Below are positions 55,101 to 63,365 of a stretch of DNA of 64,000 nt, in pieces. The position numbers were made by a program, and so were the translations under genes. Below the pieces are notes generated by a model that did not search any database, was not told where the DNA came from, and saw only the letters and a program-made list of their open reading frames with translations. The stretch's first letter is position 1. Each line of letters opens with the position of its first letter. This DNA is from an uncultured delta proteobacterium (lineage in GTDB: Bacteria; Desulfobacterota; Desulfovibrionia; Desulfovibrionales; Desulfovibrionaceae): assembly GCA_903835685.1 (NCBI GenBank), contig CAILNX010000017.1, positions 124,001 through 188,000 of the forward strand, in the 5' to 3' direction.

Positions 55101-56003
55101 CCGGGTCAGGATGAAGGGGGTCAGGGCCGCCTCGGCCTGGAGGCATTCGGCCAGGACCCGGCCCAGGTTTTGGGGCCGCAGAGCGAGCAGGGCCAGGATG
55201 GCGGCTTTGGCCCCGGCATGGTCTTTCAGGTGCAAGATCTGTTTGAGGACCGGGAGCACCTCGGCGGCCAGGACTTCCGAGGGCGCGGTCATGGCCGAGA
55301 GCCCGTCGAGCATGGCCCGGCGCAGATTGGGATCGGCCGGGGCCAGGCGGCCGGACAAAATCTTTTCCATGTCCCAGGGGGCGTAGCGGGCCAGAAGTCC
55401 GGCGCATTCGCGCACCTCGGTCTGGTTGCGGGAGCGGGCCAGGGCTTGGCGGCACTGGCGGCCCAGGGCTCCATCCAGGGCGGCCTGGGCCACGGCAAAG
55501 GCCGGGATTTCCGGGCGGCGGAGATGGCGGCCCAGTTCCAGCACGGATTCCTCGGCCACTTCCACCAGACGTTCCAGGGCGAAGCGGCGCAGGTCCGGGG
55601 AGAGGCTGGCCGGATCGAGCAGGAGCCGGTCGGCCAGGGTCAGGCGGTCTGCGGGGGAGAGATCGACCAGGCAGTCAAAGGCCTGTTCCAGGTCCATGCG
55701 GCCATTGCGCAGCAGGGCGGCGGCCAGGACGACTCCGAAGGGAGAGAGGCGGACCAGGGCGCTTAAGCAGGAGGCGGCCACGGCCCCGGTCTTGTGCCGG
55801 TCGGCCAGACGGCGCAGGACCAGGGCCAGACTGGCGGACTGGTTTCCGGAGGCCGACTGGCCCTGGTCTTGGCCTTGGGCGGCGTCCAGGGCCTCGGCCA
55901 CCAGCCGCTGGATCTCAGGCCCCAGGCGCTCGTTCACCGGCCCCAGGCTGAGCCCCCGCAGGCTCTCCAGCACCCCGGAGAGCCGATTCTTCTCCTCGCC
56001 CAT
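52116..56003 (-). CDS. Class I adenylate cyclase-like protein with HEAT-like and pentapeptide regions
   Basis: Start ATG 56003 (MGEEKNRLSGVLESL) follows AAGGGGAC and gives 1295 residues. The first 400 residues are Leu/Ala-rich helical repeats of HEAT type. Residues about 448-610 form pentapeptide repeats (A/C-[DN]-L/F-x-x pattern: LDRANLSGSF, FIDCDLRQTRWHDLDLDQV, FTGCDLAGALF). The C-terminal half matches class I adenylate cyclases: GSLGSVAQDPHSDLDYWVCAD near residues 756-776 parallels the GS...SDLDIWVC catalytic site of enterobacterial CyaA, followed by a long CyaA-like region. It should make cAMP from ATP, but the catalytic activity is unproven. It is 28 bases downstream of the PEP-synthase-like gene. 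Confidence 0.82.
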   Translation of the reverse strand: MGEEKNRLSGVLESLRGLSLGPVNERLGPEIQRLVAEALDAAQGQDQGQSASGNQSASLALVLRRLADRHKTGAVAASCLSALVRLSPFGVVLAAALLRNGRMDLEQAFDCLVDLSPADRLTLADRLLLDPASLSPDLRRFALERLVEVAEESVLELGRHLRRPEIPAFAVAQAALDGALGRQCRQALARSRNQTEVRECAGLLARYAPWDMEKILSGRLAPADPNLRRAMLDGLSAMTAPSEVLAAEVLPVLKQILHLKDHAGAKAAILALLALRPQNLGRVLAECLQAEAALTPFILTRLHRLGAGDYALLRKSLGETEAPVLALRLFLLLGRTDPRPLLACLKWCLAEAARKDPAARPNTARLKELQALFTRRQALQAATPAPPKGLPRYDPQAASEADKPAKSKVKTTAFATIESSGTRNPAEERKSSDPRLNAQGQLVKGLELGAKTLDRANLSGSFVQEGRFDQVRFTGGFFQGTRFVGCHLREVTFIDCDLRQTRWHDLDLDQVTFTGCDLAGALFSRVEARRLRLEECSLSGARLLQVRIQSGVMHNVDATGLLADDCQFLGLEFSQVLFDQALFEACSFEPVALRACGLAEARGRALAATHPNLTALMARTLTEDLAALESGEAAAQAQTLTDLALLADCAVRRWFELGAFKAGLDAFLVANVRRESWCAEKLGPEKTGFYRLLPLLLHQSAFDRALGLSPDTPTCRVAGYAPDEAVLSLARTIFADADLVAEPKSALTIEAVFTIGSLGSVAQDPHSDLDYWVCADLAGVGREKTTLLQRKLEAISLWADQKFSLEAHFFLMDVEDVRRNNFGFSDEESSGSAQALMLKEEFYRTAVLAAGKPPLWWLVPPGAGERTYAMAKARVNGLLGPETALDLGHVDRIPEAEFFGASLWQIVKGLKSPFKSVMKFALLERYIRGGSDAPLLCDRLKSNLTAGRTRLWEVDPYVLLYREVTDHYRRMNDQASVELIALAFLLKTGLEQAAPEALPLCRAEERDTPELFAQVAEQNPEGIQDLLRAADPTYENIMALGARVNQFLINTYTAVRDSMPAGAQALITPEDLTKLGRKIFSTFAKRPNKVEIIPFLEAMQASLSELRVSAQAVKAGRVWKLDAGVLDESLSRVRITPLKQGKDLAPILAWTALNGLARDGVTVKADLSVSPLTAQDLSEAMQAMALFFKPILTHEGSIGESLNPERIIRAFFLLNLTAPRESTAVLEGQLVYATNWGEIFCVDVPAERPLLKALPVRFLREVLPLETPDEVILGHFLPPRSQCFPPDWTEGTTAL

Positions 56004-56031
56004 CTCGTCCCCTTTGCGAAATATCCTCTTT

Positions 56032-58605
56032 CTAGCTGCGCTGGAAGGTGTAGTTCCCCTTGAGGAACTCCTCCACATACCAGTTCACCTGCCCGTCGTC
56101 AGCCAGGACCATGTCTAGGAGGCGCACGGCCCCGAGCAGGCGGCCCAGGGTATCCAGCTTTTCCATGATCAAGGAGCAGTCGTATTTCTTGAGCTCCGCC
56201 CGGACCATATCACCTTTGGTCTCCACCTTGAAGCCCAGACGCTTCAAAATCTGGGAGATGAGCCCTGCCCGCCGGGAGCGCCGGGCGATGTCCGCGGCCC
56301 CGCCCTTGAAGGAGAAGGTGATGTAGTTGTCGTTGATGAGCGAGCCGCAATAGGTGTCGATGACCGCGAAATGGTAGCCCAGTCGGGTGTTGAAGTTCAG
56401 GTACTCGTCGGAGATGACCGCGTAGTTGGGTCCGCCCATGCGGCCGTCCATGGTCGGGTCCTGGAACACGGACTCGGCCATGATGGCGGCCACCCCGCCC
56501 AGGGACAGGCCCACACTCCCGATCCAGTTCACGCCCGGGTGGGTCATGCCCGCAAGCAGGGCCCGGAAGGGCACGCAGAGCACGTCGTCGATGACCGCCG
56601 TGCGCCCCACCCCGGGTTTCAAGCCCTGGCCCAGGTCCACGGCGTAGAGGTTCAAGGGCAGGCCCACCTTGAGCCGCACGGCCACGGAATCCGCGTCGTC
56701 CACCTCGTCGCCCAGGCGGAACATCTCGCGCATGGACATCTCGTGGGCGAAGCGGATGACATCGTGCAGGGTCTGGCAGCCCTCGGGGGTGAAATTGTCC
56801 TTTTTGGGGTCTAAAAGATTGAGCGGCGCGATGCGCTTCAAGGCCTCCTGGGTGGCCTTGTACACCGGGCTGCCGCGCATGATGTTCACGGCCTTGCGCT
56901 CCTTGAGCAGCTCCGGGACCTCGCCCCGGTAGATCACCCGGGCTGTTGCGTCCACGGTGATCTCCTGGCCGTGGACGATGCGCGTGGTGGCCTCCTTGGT
57001 GCCCACCAGGGTGGGCAGGCCGAATTCCCGGGCCACCGAGGCCATGTGCCCGGTCACGCTGCCCACGTCGGTGACGATGGCCCGGACCCGGTCCATGACC
57101 GGCACATAGGCCGGGGAGGTCTGCCGGGCCACCAGGATGGCCCCCTTGGGCACTCCGGAGAGATTGTGCTCGGAGAGCAGGATGTAGGCCGGGCCAAAGG
57201 CCGCGCCCTTGGCTGCCGTGGCCCCGCCCTGGAGCAGGACCTCGCGGTCGGCCGGAACAGCCTGGGCCGGTTCCGGGGTCAGGCACTCGCCCTCTTCGGC
57301 CTTGCGGGGATTTAAGGGCCGGGCCTGGAGGATGCAGGCCCGGCCGGCCGGGTCCACGGCCCATTCGATGTCCAGGGGCTGGCCGTAGTGCTCTTCCAGC
57401 TTGCGCCCGGCAGCGGCCAGGGCCAGGATCTGTTCGTCGGTCAGGCAGGGGGCCAGGCGCAGGTCCTCGGCCACGTCGCGCTGCACGATCCCGTCCGCCT
57501 CGGCCAGGCGCAGTTCCTGCTCCTTGGCCGCGATCTCCCGGTGGATGATGCGGCCCTGGCCGGTGTCCACCCGGAAGAAGTCCGTGTGCCCGGAGCCGTC
57601 CACCACGGATACGCCCAGACCCCAGGCCGCGCTGATGATCACATCGGTGATCTCGGGGTGGTTGGGGTCCAGGGTGTACATGACCCCGCTGGCCCGGGAG
57701 TCGATCATGGCCACGCACAGCACCGCCATGATCACGTCCTCCTCGGAATAGCCTCGGGAGCGGCGGTAGAACACGGCTCTGGGGCTGAACGTGCTGGCCA
57801 CCACCTCCTTGTAGGCCGTCCCGATGTTCTCCGCGCTCACGTTGAGGACCGTGGCGTGCTGCCCGGCGAAAGAGGCTTCGGAATCCTCGCAGGTGGCGCT
57901 GCTGCGCACGGCGAAGCGGGAGGAGTGACCGAAGCGCAGGATGAGTTCGTCGGCCTCCTGGGCGATGGCCCGGGCGAATTCCGGGGGAAGGGGGGTGGCC
58001 CGGATCATCTCGCAGATTTCGTCGCACACGGCGATGAGCGTGTCCGTGTCCCCCACGTCCAGGTTGCGCAGCTTGCGGGCGATGCGGTCCTTCAAGTCGT
58101 CCTGGCGCATGAAAACCTGACAGGCGTAGGCGCTGATGGCGAACCCTGGCGGCACGGGCAGCCCGACCCGGTTGACCACCTCGCCCAGGTTGGCGGCCTT
58201 GCCCCCCACCTCGTCAGCCAGGTCGTGGCTCAAACTGCGCAAGGGGATGACCAGACTGGATTTGCGGCGCTTGCGGCGGCCCACCAGGTCCTTGAGCACG
58301 GCCACGCCCAGGGTCTCGGTGACGGTGAACAGGCTGGGGTAGCGGCCTTCGGACAGGGCGTTCAAGTCCTCGGCGATCTCGTAGACCATGCCGATCAGGG
58401 CCTCGGTCTCGTTGACCACATGGTCCAGGGTGAAGGGTGTATCCTCGAAGAGCAGGTGCTCCAGATTGGTCAGGGTCTCCAAGGCCGCGTTGTTCTTGGA
58501 AAGAAGCCCTCGGAAGAAATTGTATTTGCGCTGCATGACCAGGTGGTCCTGGCTGATGCGCTCGGGGATGCGGCTCTTCCAGAGCATGTTCAGAAATTTC
58601 AGCAT
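56032..58605 (-). CDS. PEP synthase/PPDK-like protein without a recognisable PEP barrel
   Basis: 857 residues from ATG 58605, preceded by GGAG at 4-base spacing. A helical N-terminal region (about 1-110) is followed by the pyruvate/ATP-grasp domain (about 115-430: LADEVGGKAANLGEV, FAVRSSATCEDSEASFAGQ, LQARPL). The phosphohistidine domain is present with His520 in TDVGSVTGHMASVAREFGLPTLVG, where the usual GG is GS and the usual Cys is Gly. The last 280 residues do not show the PEP-utilising TIM barrel; instead they carry VKVGLPLNLY-type and SDEYLNFNTRLGYHF segments seen in a PEP-synthase-like subfamily. It may phosphorylate a partner rather than make PEP. It is in an operon with the cyclase-like gene. 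Confidence 0.82.
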   Translation of the reverse strand: MLKFLNMLWKSRIPERISQDHLVMQRKYNFFRGLLSKNNAALETLTNLEHLLFEDTPFTLDHVVNETEALIGMVYEIAEDLNALSEGRYPSLFTVTETLGVAVLKDLVGRRKRRKSSLVIPLRSLSHDLADEVGGKAANLGEVVNRVGLPVPPGFAISAYACQVFMRQDDLKDRIARKLRNLDVGDTDTLIAVCDEICEMIRATPLPPEFARAIAQEADELILRFGHSSRFAVRSSATCEDSEASFAGQHATVLNVSAENIGTAYKEVVASTFSPRAVFYRRSRGYSEEDVIMAVLCVAMIDSRASGVMYTLDPNHPEITDVIISAAWGLGVSVVDGSGHTDFFRVDTGQGRIIHREIAAKEQELRLAEADGIVQRDVAEDLRLAPCLTDEQILALAAAGRKLEEHYGQPLDIEWAVDPAGRACILQARPLNPRKAEEGECLTPEPAQAVPADREVLLQGGATAAKGAAFGPAYILLSEHNLSGVPKGAILVARQTSPAYVPVMDRVRAIVTDVGSVTGHMASVAREFGLPTLVGTKEATTRIVHGQEITVDATARVIYRGEVPELLKERKAVNIMRGSPVYKATQEALKRIAPLNLLDPKKDNFTPEGCQTLHDVIRFAHEMSMREMFRLGDEVDDADSVAVRLKVGLPLNLYAVDLGQGLKPGVGRTAVIDDVLCVPFRALLAGMTHPGVNWIGSVGLSLGGVAAIMAESVFQDPTMDGRMGGPNYAVISDEYLNFNTRLGYHFAVIDTYCGSLINDNYITFSFKGGAADIARRSRRAGLISQILKRLGFKVETKGDMVRAELKKYDCSLIMEKLDTLGRLLGAVRLLDMVLADDGQVNWYVEEFLKGNYTFQRS

Positions 58606-58769
58606 GGACTCCGGCCCCTCGGGGTTGTTCGTTGCTGGTAAGCCATGGGAAAACTACACTGAAAAGGGGCGGGCGGGCAAGGGAGAATCCGAAGGGGAGG
58701 GCGGATCAGGGACTGGGTCAGGGACATGGCCGGGGACTTGCCAGGGACCGGCCAGGGACCGAGCCGCGA

Positions 58770-58937
58770 TCATTTTTTCTTGCCGTCGTCCTCTTCGTCC
58801 TTGCCCGTGAACCAGGCCACGATGGGGTTTTTCTGGCCGGGGTGACGCTTCTCGTAGTTCTGGCGGCGGCGGTCGAAATAGGTGGTGAGCAGAAAACCCA
58901 GGACCAAGACCACCAGAATGAACACAGAGGTGCGCAT
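58770..58937 (-). CDS. Small single-span membrane protein, 55 residues
   Basis: ATG 58937 is preceded by AGGAGC at 6-base spacing. The product begins MRTSVFILVVLVLGFLLTTYF, a single hydrophobic helix, then a highly charged tail (DRRRQNYEKRH, GKDEEDDGKKK). An N-out or N-in anchor with a cytoplasmic charged tail is likely. It lies alone between the PEP-synthase-like gene and the RlpA gene. No family is recognised. Confidence 0.6.
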   Translation of the reverse strand: MRTSVFILVVLVLGFLLTTYFDRRRQNYEKRHPGQKNPIVAWFTGKDEEDDGKKK

Positions 58938-59150
58938 GGCGCTGCTCCTGGTAAAGGATTGCTGGCCAATGGCGGATACTTTTCCATATCCGGGGCGCGG
59001 GGAGGGCGCAACGATTTTCCCTGGCGGCCCTGAAAAAATGCCGACCTGGCCAGGGGGGGGAACTTGCGCCCGGGGATGATTTAGACTAATTTTAGATTTC
59101 GCCCGAGTCTCCCCTTCTCTCCGATCATCTTCAGGCCAGGAGGACCCCCC

Positions 59151-60008
59151 ATGCCTGTCCCCTTTCCGGTTCCTTTCGCCCCGCCCCTGAAGGCCTTGTT
59201 GGCCCTGGCCCTTCTGGCCGCTGTCCTGTCGGTGGGGTGCGCCAAGAAGGTCCTCCTGCCCCCGGACGAGGAGCCCACGCGCCAGGTCCAGGCCGAGGAG
59301 CGGGACAGGAACCTGCCCACGGCCGAGGAGTTCGCCACTGGCAAGCGCCACGAGCCGGAACTCAAAGAACGCCCCCTGCCTGAGGCCCAGGCCCCGGCCC
59401 GCCGACCAGCCAGCCAGGAGATCGCCCTCGCGGCCCCGGCGGCCAAGCCCTATCAGGAGGAAGGCCAGGCCGGGCGCTATGGAGACGAGGACCAGGGCCG
59501 GACCCTGGCCTCGGGCGAGACCTATGACCGGGAAGCCCTGACCGCGGCTCACCGCATCCTGCCCATGGGGACCAAGGCCGAGGTGGTCAGTCTGGAGAAC
59601 GGGAAAAGCGTGGTGGTGACGGTGAACGACCGGGGGCCGTTCAAGGACGCGGACAAGCGCATCGTGGATCTGTCCCAGGCCGCAGCCGAGGGCCTGGGCA
59701 TGGCCGGGGACCGGCCGGTGCGGGTGCGTCTGCGGACCCTGGGGGACATCCCTGGGGCCGGGACCGGGGACATTCCCGGGGCCTTCTACGTCCAGGTCGG
59801 GTCCTACACCATCCGGGCCAATGCGGAAAAAATCCTGGCCGATTTGCGCGAGGGAGGGTACCCGCAGTCCCGGATCGTGGAGTCCGGTTCAGGGGGCAAG
59901 ACCTTCCACCGGGTGCAGGCCGGAGTCTTCCGGGGACTGGCCTCGGCCAGGGAGGCGCAGGAGAAGCTGCGCCTCGCCTATCCGGGCAGTTTGATCCTTA
60001 CGGATTGA
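59151..60008 (+). CDS. rlpA: RlpA-family lipoprotein with SPOR domain
   Basis: A septal lytic transglycosylase-like outer-membrane lipoprotein. The start ATG 59151 follows AGGAGG. The 285-residue protein has a lipoprotein signal ending at LSVGC (Cys30), a Pro/Ala/Glu-rich linker, and the double-psi beta-barrel domain (about 105-200): RTLASGETYD, LTAAHRILPMGTKAEV, VVTVNDRGPF. The C-terminal SPOR domain (about 210-285, AFYVQVGSYTIRANAEKI) binds denuded septal peptidoglycan. It overlaps the convergent HU/IHF gene by 11 bases. Confidence 0.92.
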   Translation: MPVPFPVPFAPPLKALLALALLAAVLSVGCAKKVLLPPDEEPTRQVQAEERDRNLPTAEEFATGKRHEPELKERPLPEAQAPARRPASQEIALAAPAAKPYQEEGQAGRYGDEDQGRTLASGETYDREALTAAHRILPMGTKAEVVSLENGKSVVVTVNDRGPFKDADKRIVDLSQAAAEGLGMAGDRPVRVRLRTLGDIPGAGTGDIPGAFYVQVGSYTIRANAEKILADLREGGYPQSRIVESGSGGKTFHRVQAGVFRGLASAREAQEKLRLAYPGSLILTD

Positions 60009-60285
60009 GTTCGGTGCGGAGCTTGCGCGAGAGTCTGAAGACCACCACCTTGCGCGGGGGCAGGGTGATGCTTTCATTGGTCTGCGGGTTGCGCCCCTTG
60101 CGGGATTTCTTGTCATAGGCTTCGAATTTGCCGAAGCCGCTGAACAACAGACTGTGGTCCTTCTTGATCGCCTGCTTCATGAGATCAAGAATGGTTTCCA
60201 CCATGTCCTTGATTTCCGAACGGTTCCTGTCCGTCTTTTCGTAGATCGAGTCCACGATGCCGGCCTTGGTCAGGGTTCCGCTCAT
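59998..60285 (-). CDS. HU/IHF-family DNA-bending protein, IHF-alpha-like
   Basis: 95 residues from ATG 60285, with GGAGG seven bases upstream. It has the LTKAGIVDSIYEKTDRNRSE start, the FSGFGKFEAYDKKSRKGRNPQT beta-arm with the GRNPQT tip, and the PPRKVVVFRLSRKL C-terminus. The alpha-subunit-like start favours IhfA, but HU cannot be excluded. IHF would support the sigma-54 promoters seen here by bending DNA. The HIT gene lies 33 bases upstream on the same strand. Confidence 0.92.
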   Translation of the reverse strand: MSGTLTKAGIVDSIYEKTDRNRSEIKDMVETILDLMKQAIKKDHSLLFSGFGKFEAYDKKSRKGRNPQTNESITLPPRKVVVFRLSRKLRTELNP

Positions 60286-60318
60286 AAGGGCCTCCGTGTG
60301 TTTCTCGTGTGCGAGGGG

Positions 60319-60738
60319 TTATGTGATTCGGGTCCGAATGGCACTGGCCAGGGCTGACATCTCATCGAGACTTTCATAAGCATGTTGAGGCCAGAGCGCA
60401 AGACCGTCCCCGATTTTTCTCGGAATGAGGTGGAAATGGGCGTGGTGCACGATCTGTCCAGCAGCTTCCAAATTGTTCATCATGATGTTCAGGCCCTCGG
60501 ACCCGGTGGCCGAAAGCACGGCTTCTCCCACCCGGTTCATGGCCTCTATGAGTTCGGCCCCCAGTTCCGGCGGGAGATCCCAGATGGTCGGGTGGTGGGC
60601 CTTGGCGACGACCAGGGCGTGCCCCTTGCGCACCGGGGAGATATCCAGAAAGGCAAGCACACCCTCGCTCTCATAGAGCTTGGCGCAAGGAATGTCGCCC
60701 GTAACGATACGGCAGAAAATGCAGTCATCCTGTATCAT
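60319..60738 (-). CDS. HIT-family nucleotide hydrolase/transferase (HinT-like)
   Basis: Start ATG 60738 (MIQDDCIFCRIVTGDIPCAKL) gives 139 residues; the longer frame upstream is not supported. The CIFCRI zinc knuckle and the histidine triad HHAHFHLIPR near residues 95-105 are diagnostic. Substrates are usually purine nucleoside phosphoramidates or dinucleoside polyphosphates. It is probably cotranscribed with the HU/IHF gene. Confidence 0.93.
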   Translation of the reverse strand: MIQDDCIFCRIVTGDIPCAKLYESEGVLAFLDISPVRKGHALVVAKAHHPTIWDLPPELGAELIEAMNRVGEAVLSATGSEGLNIMMNNLEAAGQIVHHAHFHLIPRKIGDGLALWPQHAYESLDEMSALASAIRTRIT

Positions 60739-60885
60739 AAAAGGGTTTCCTTGCAAAGGGGGCGGGATTTCAGCCAAAGTTTCTCCACGTCCCCCTCCTC
60801 GTGGCATGTGCCATTGTCAGGTCTTGTACCTGACCCGGCGGCGGGAATCAATCCATTTTCTGAAATAGTTTGAAAAAAATCGAAT

Positions 60886-61929
60886 ATGTTCGGTCTCTCT
60901 CTTCTTCCCCCATTCCTCCCCAAGAGAAGTCCCCGCATCCATCCCGTGTTCCTCCCGTACCAGGGCTGCCCCGGACGCTGCGTTTTTTGCGCCCAGCCGA
61001 CCCAGACCGGGCAGAATCCCCAAGGCCTGGACCAGGCCCTGGAGGACTTAAAGCGCACCCTGGAGGCCCTGGCCGCCCTGGGAGGACCGCCCTTGGAGCT
61101 GGCCTTTTACGGCGGGACCTTCACCCTGCTCCCGCCGCCCTGGCCCGAACGATTCCTGGAGGCGGCCGGGCCATATCTGGCCCAGGGACGGCTCACCGGC
61201 CTGCGCTGCTCCACCCGGCCGGACGCGGTGACGCCGAAGATTCTTCGGCGGCTCAAGGACCTGGGTCTGGGATTGGTGGAGCTCGGGGTGCAGAGTTTCG
61301 ACGATGCGGCCCTGGCCGTATCTGGTCGGGGGGGCGGTCGGAGCCAGACCCTGGAGGGGTGCGCGGCCGTGCGCCAGAGCGGGCTGAAGCTGGGCATCCA
61401 GCTCATGCCCGGCCTGCCCGGGGACCGCGACAGCCTGTTCGAGGAGGACCTGGCCCTGGCCCTGGCCCAGGACATTGCGGCCCTGCGCCTCTATCCCTGC
61501 CTGGTCATCGAGGGCACGCCCCTGGCTGAAATATGGCGGCAGGGCCGCTATGCGCCCTGGCCCCTGGAGGCCACGGTTCGGCGTCTGGCCCGGGCCAGCC
61601 TGGCCTCCTGGGCCGCAGGCGTTCCGGTCATCCGCACCGGCCTGGCCCCCCAGCCCGGGCTGGCGGAAAAAATCCTGGCTGGCCCGGTCCATCCGGCCCT
61701 GGGCCAGATGGTGCGTAGCCGCGCCCTTTTCGAGTACCTGCGCGACGCCCTGCCGCCGGGCCTGGTCATGGCGGGTCTGGACGCCCCGCGCGCGGTTCAA
61801 GGGGATTTCTGGGGCCAGGCCGGGGCGCTCAAGCCTGAGTATGCGGCCCTGGGACTCGCCCCGAACCGGGTCCGTTTCGGGGACCGGCCCGACTTTGTCC
61901 TGGACTGCGCGCCAGTCGTTCCTGCTTGA
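60886..61929 (+). CDS. Radical SAM protein, Elp3-like
   Basis: 347 residues. The radical SAM motif is CPGRCVFC near residues 28-35 (CxxxCxxC). The LAFYGGTFTLLP, CSTRPDAVTP and GVQSFDDAAL segments match the Elp3/MiaB-HemN type barrel. No GNAT or TRAM domain follows; the C-terminus is 100 residues with AALGLAPNRVRFGDRP. Such short Elp3-like proteins are of unknown function. The start ATG 60886 has no obvious Shine-Dalgarno sequence; upstream is AT-rich. Confidence 0.85.
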   Translation: MFGLSLLPPFLPKRSPRIHPVFLPYQGCPGRCVFCAQPTQTGQNPQGLDQALEDLKRTLEALAALGGPPLELAFYGGTFTLLPPPWPERFLEAAGPYLAQGRLTGLRCSTRPDAVTPKILRRLKDLGLGLVELGVQSFDDAALAVSGRGGGRSQTLEGCAAVRQSGLKLGIQLMPGLPGDRDSLFEEDLALALAQDIAALRLYPCLVIEGTPLAEIWRQGRYAPWPLEATVRRLARASLASWAAGVPVIRTGLAPQPGLAEKILAGPVHPALGQMVRSRALFEYLRDALPPGLVMAGLDAPRAVQGDFWGQAGALKPEYAALGLAPNRVRFGDRPDFVLDCAPVVPA

Positions 61930-61946
61930 GCCACGGGGAGGCGCGC

Positions 61947-63365
61947 CTAGGTCTCCAAAGGCTGGCCGTTCAGCCTGGGAAAGACCAGGAGAAAGCGGCA
62001 GCCCAGGCCGGGCTCGGTGACCACCCGGATGCGGCCGCCATTGGCCTCCACCGCCCATTTGGCAATGGCCAGGCCCAGGCCCGTGCCCCCGAAATCCCGG
62101 CAGCGGCCCTTGTCCGCGCGGTAGAAGCGCTCGAAGATGAGGGCCGCGTGTTCCGGGGCCAGGCCCGGGCCGGTGTCGGCAATGGCCAGGACCGGACCTT
62201 CGGGGCTGTCCGTCACGCTCAAGGCGATGCGGCCGCCCTCGGGGGTGTATTTGATGGCGTTGTCCAGGATATTGACCACGGCCTGGCGCAGGACCAGACG
62301 GTCGGCCCTGACCAGGAGATGGGCCAGGGGCCGGCCCAGGGCCCGGGTGCTCAAGGTCTGGCCCTTGTCCTCGGCCAGGACCTCCAGGTATTCGGCCACC
62401 TCGGCGGCCAGGTCAGCCAGGTCCACGGGCGCGAACACCAGGCTGGCCTTGCCGCTGTCGGCCCGGGACAGGGTGAGCAGGCTGTCCACCAGCCGGGCCA
62501 TGCGGTCGGCCTCCTCCAGCATGCTGGCGATGGTCTCGCGCAGGCCTTCCTCGCCCTGGCCCTCGCGCAGCCCGATCTCGCCCACGCTGCGCATGGCCGT
62601 GAGCGGGGTGCGCAGTTCGTGGGAGGCATCGGCCGTGAAGCGCTTGAGCTCGTTGAACGAGGCCTCCACCCGGGCCAGGGTCTGGTTGAACATGGTGGCC
62701 AGGTGCCCCAGCTCGTCGTGGGGGTTTTCCACCGGCAGGCGTTCGGCCAGGCGTTCGGCCGTGATCTTCTGGGCCTTGGCCACCAGCCGCCCGATGGGCG
62801 AGAGCACCCGCCGGGTCAGGAAATAGCCGCCCAAACAGGAAATGAACACGCCCACGGGTAGGGCCAGGGCCTGGACCAGGAGGAAGGTGGTCAGCTCCCG
62901 GCGGGGCCGCCACAGGGTCCGGGCCAGACGTACGTCGTAGCGGTCCTCCTCCACCTGGAAGGGGACCTGGACCACCTTGGCGTGGGGCTGGGCCGGGCCT
63001 TTCAGGTTCATCTCCAGGCGCTCGGCCGGGTCCATGGCCGGGAGTCCGTCCAGGAGGCTGGCCTTGCCGCGCGGGAAATAACGGAACACCACCCGGCCGT
63101 CGGGCCCCAGGATTTCCACCCAGGTTTCCTCCCACTCGGTCTCCAGCTTGTCGCGCAAATCCGGGTTGGAGTCCGGGCCGGCCTCTTCATAAGGATTGAA
63201 CGAGGCCATGACCAGTTCGGCGTCCCGGAACAGGTCCGCGGTCAGGTCCCGGTCCAGGCGGTGGTAGAAAAAGGCAAAGGTCAGGGCGGAATAGACCAGC
63301 AGGATGAGGGAGATGGACACCCCGTACCAGAGCAGGATGCGGAATCCGATGCTTTTGGTGCGCAT
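61947..63365 (-). CDS. Membrane sensor histidine kinase (HAMP-HisKA-HATPase)
   Basis: 472 residues. Transmembrane segments lie near 10-33 and 170-192 with a periplasmic sensor loop of about 140 residues between them. HAMP (about 190-245) is followed by HisKA with ADASHELRTPLTAMRS and the ATPase domain with NILDNAIKYTPEGG, DTGPGL and FGGTGLGLAIAKW, all intact. It is similar in layout to CusS/heavy-metal sensor kinases, but the periplasmic loop has no clear metal motif. Its ATG shares one base with the stop of the upstream response regulator gene. Confidence 0.93.
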   Translation of the reverse strand: MRTKSIGFRILLWYGVSISLILLVYSALTFAFFYHRLDRDLTADLFRDAELVMASFNPYEEAGPDSNPDLRDKLETEWEETWVEILGPDGRVVFRYFPRGKASLLDGLPAMDPAERLEMNLKGPAQPHAKVVQVPFQVEEDRYDVRLARTLWRPRRELTTFLLVQALALPVGVFISCLGGYFLTRRVLSPIGRLVAKAQKITAERLAERLPVENPHDELGHLATMFNQTLARVEASFNELKRFTADASHELRTPLTAMRSVGEIGLREGQGEEGLRETIASMLEEADRMARLVDSLLTLSRADSGKASLVFAPVDLADLAAEVAEYLEVLAEDKGQTLSTRALGRPLAHLLVRADRLVLRQAVVNILDNAIKYTPEGGRIALSVTDSPEGPVLAIADTGPGLAPEHAALIFERFYRADKGRCRDFGGTGLGLAIAKWAVEANGGRIRVVTEPGLGCRFLLVFPRLNGQPLET

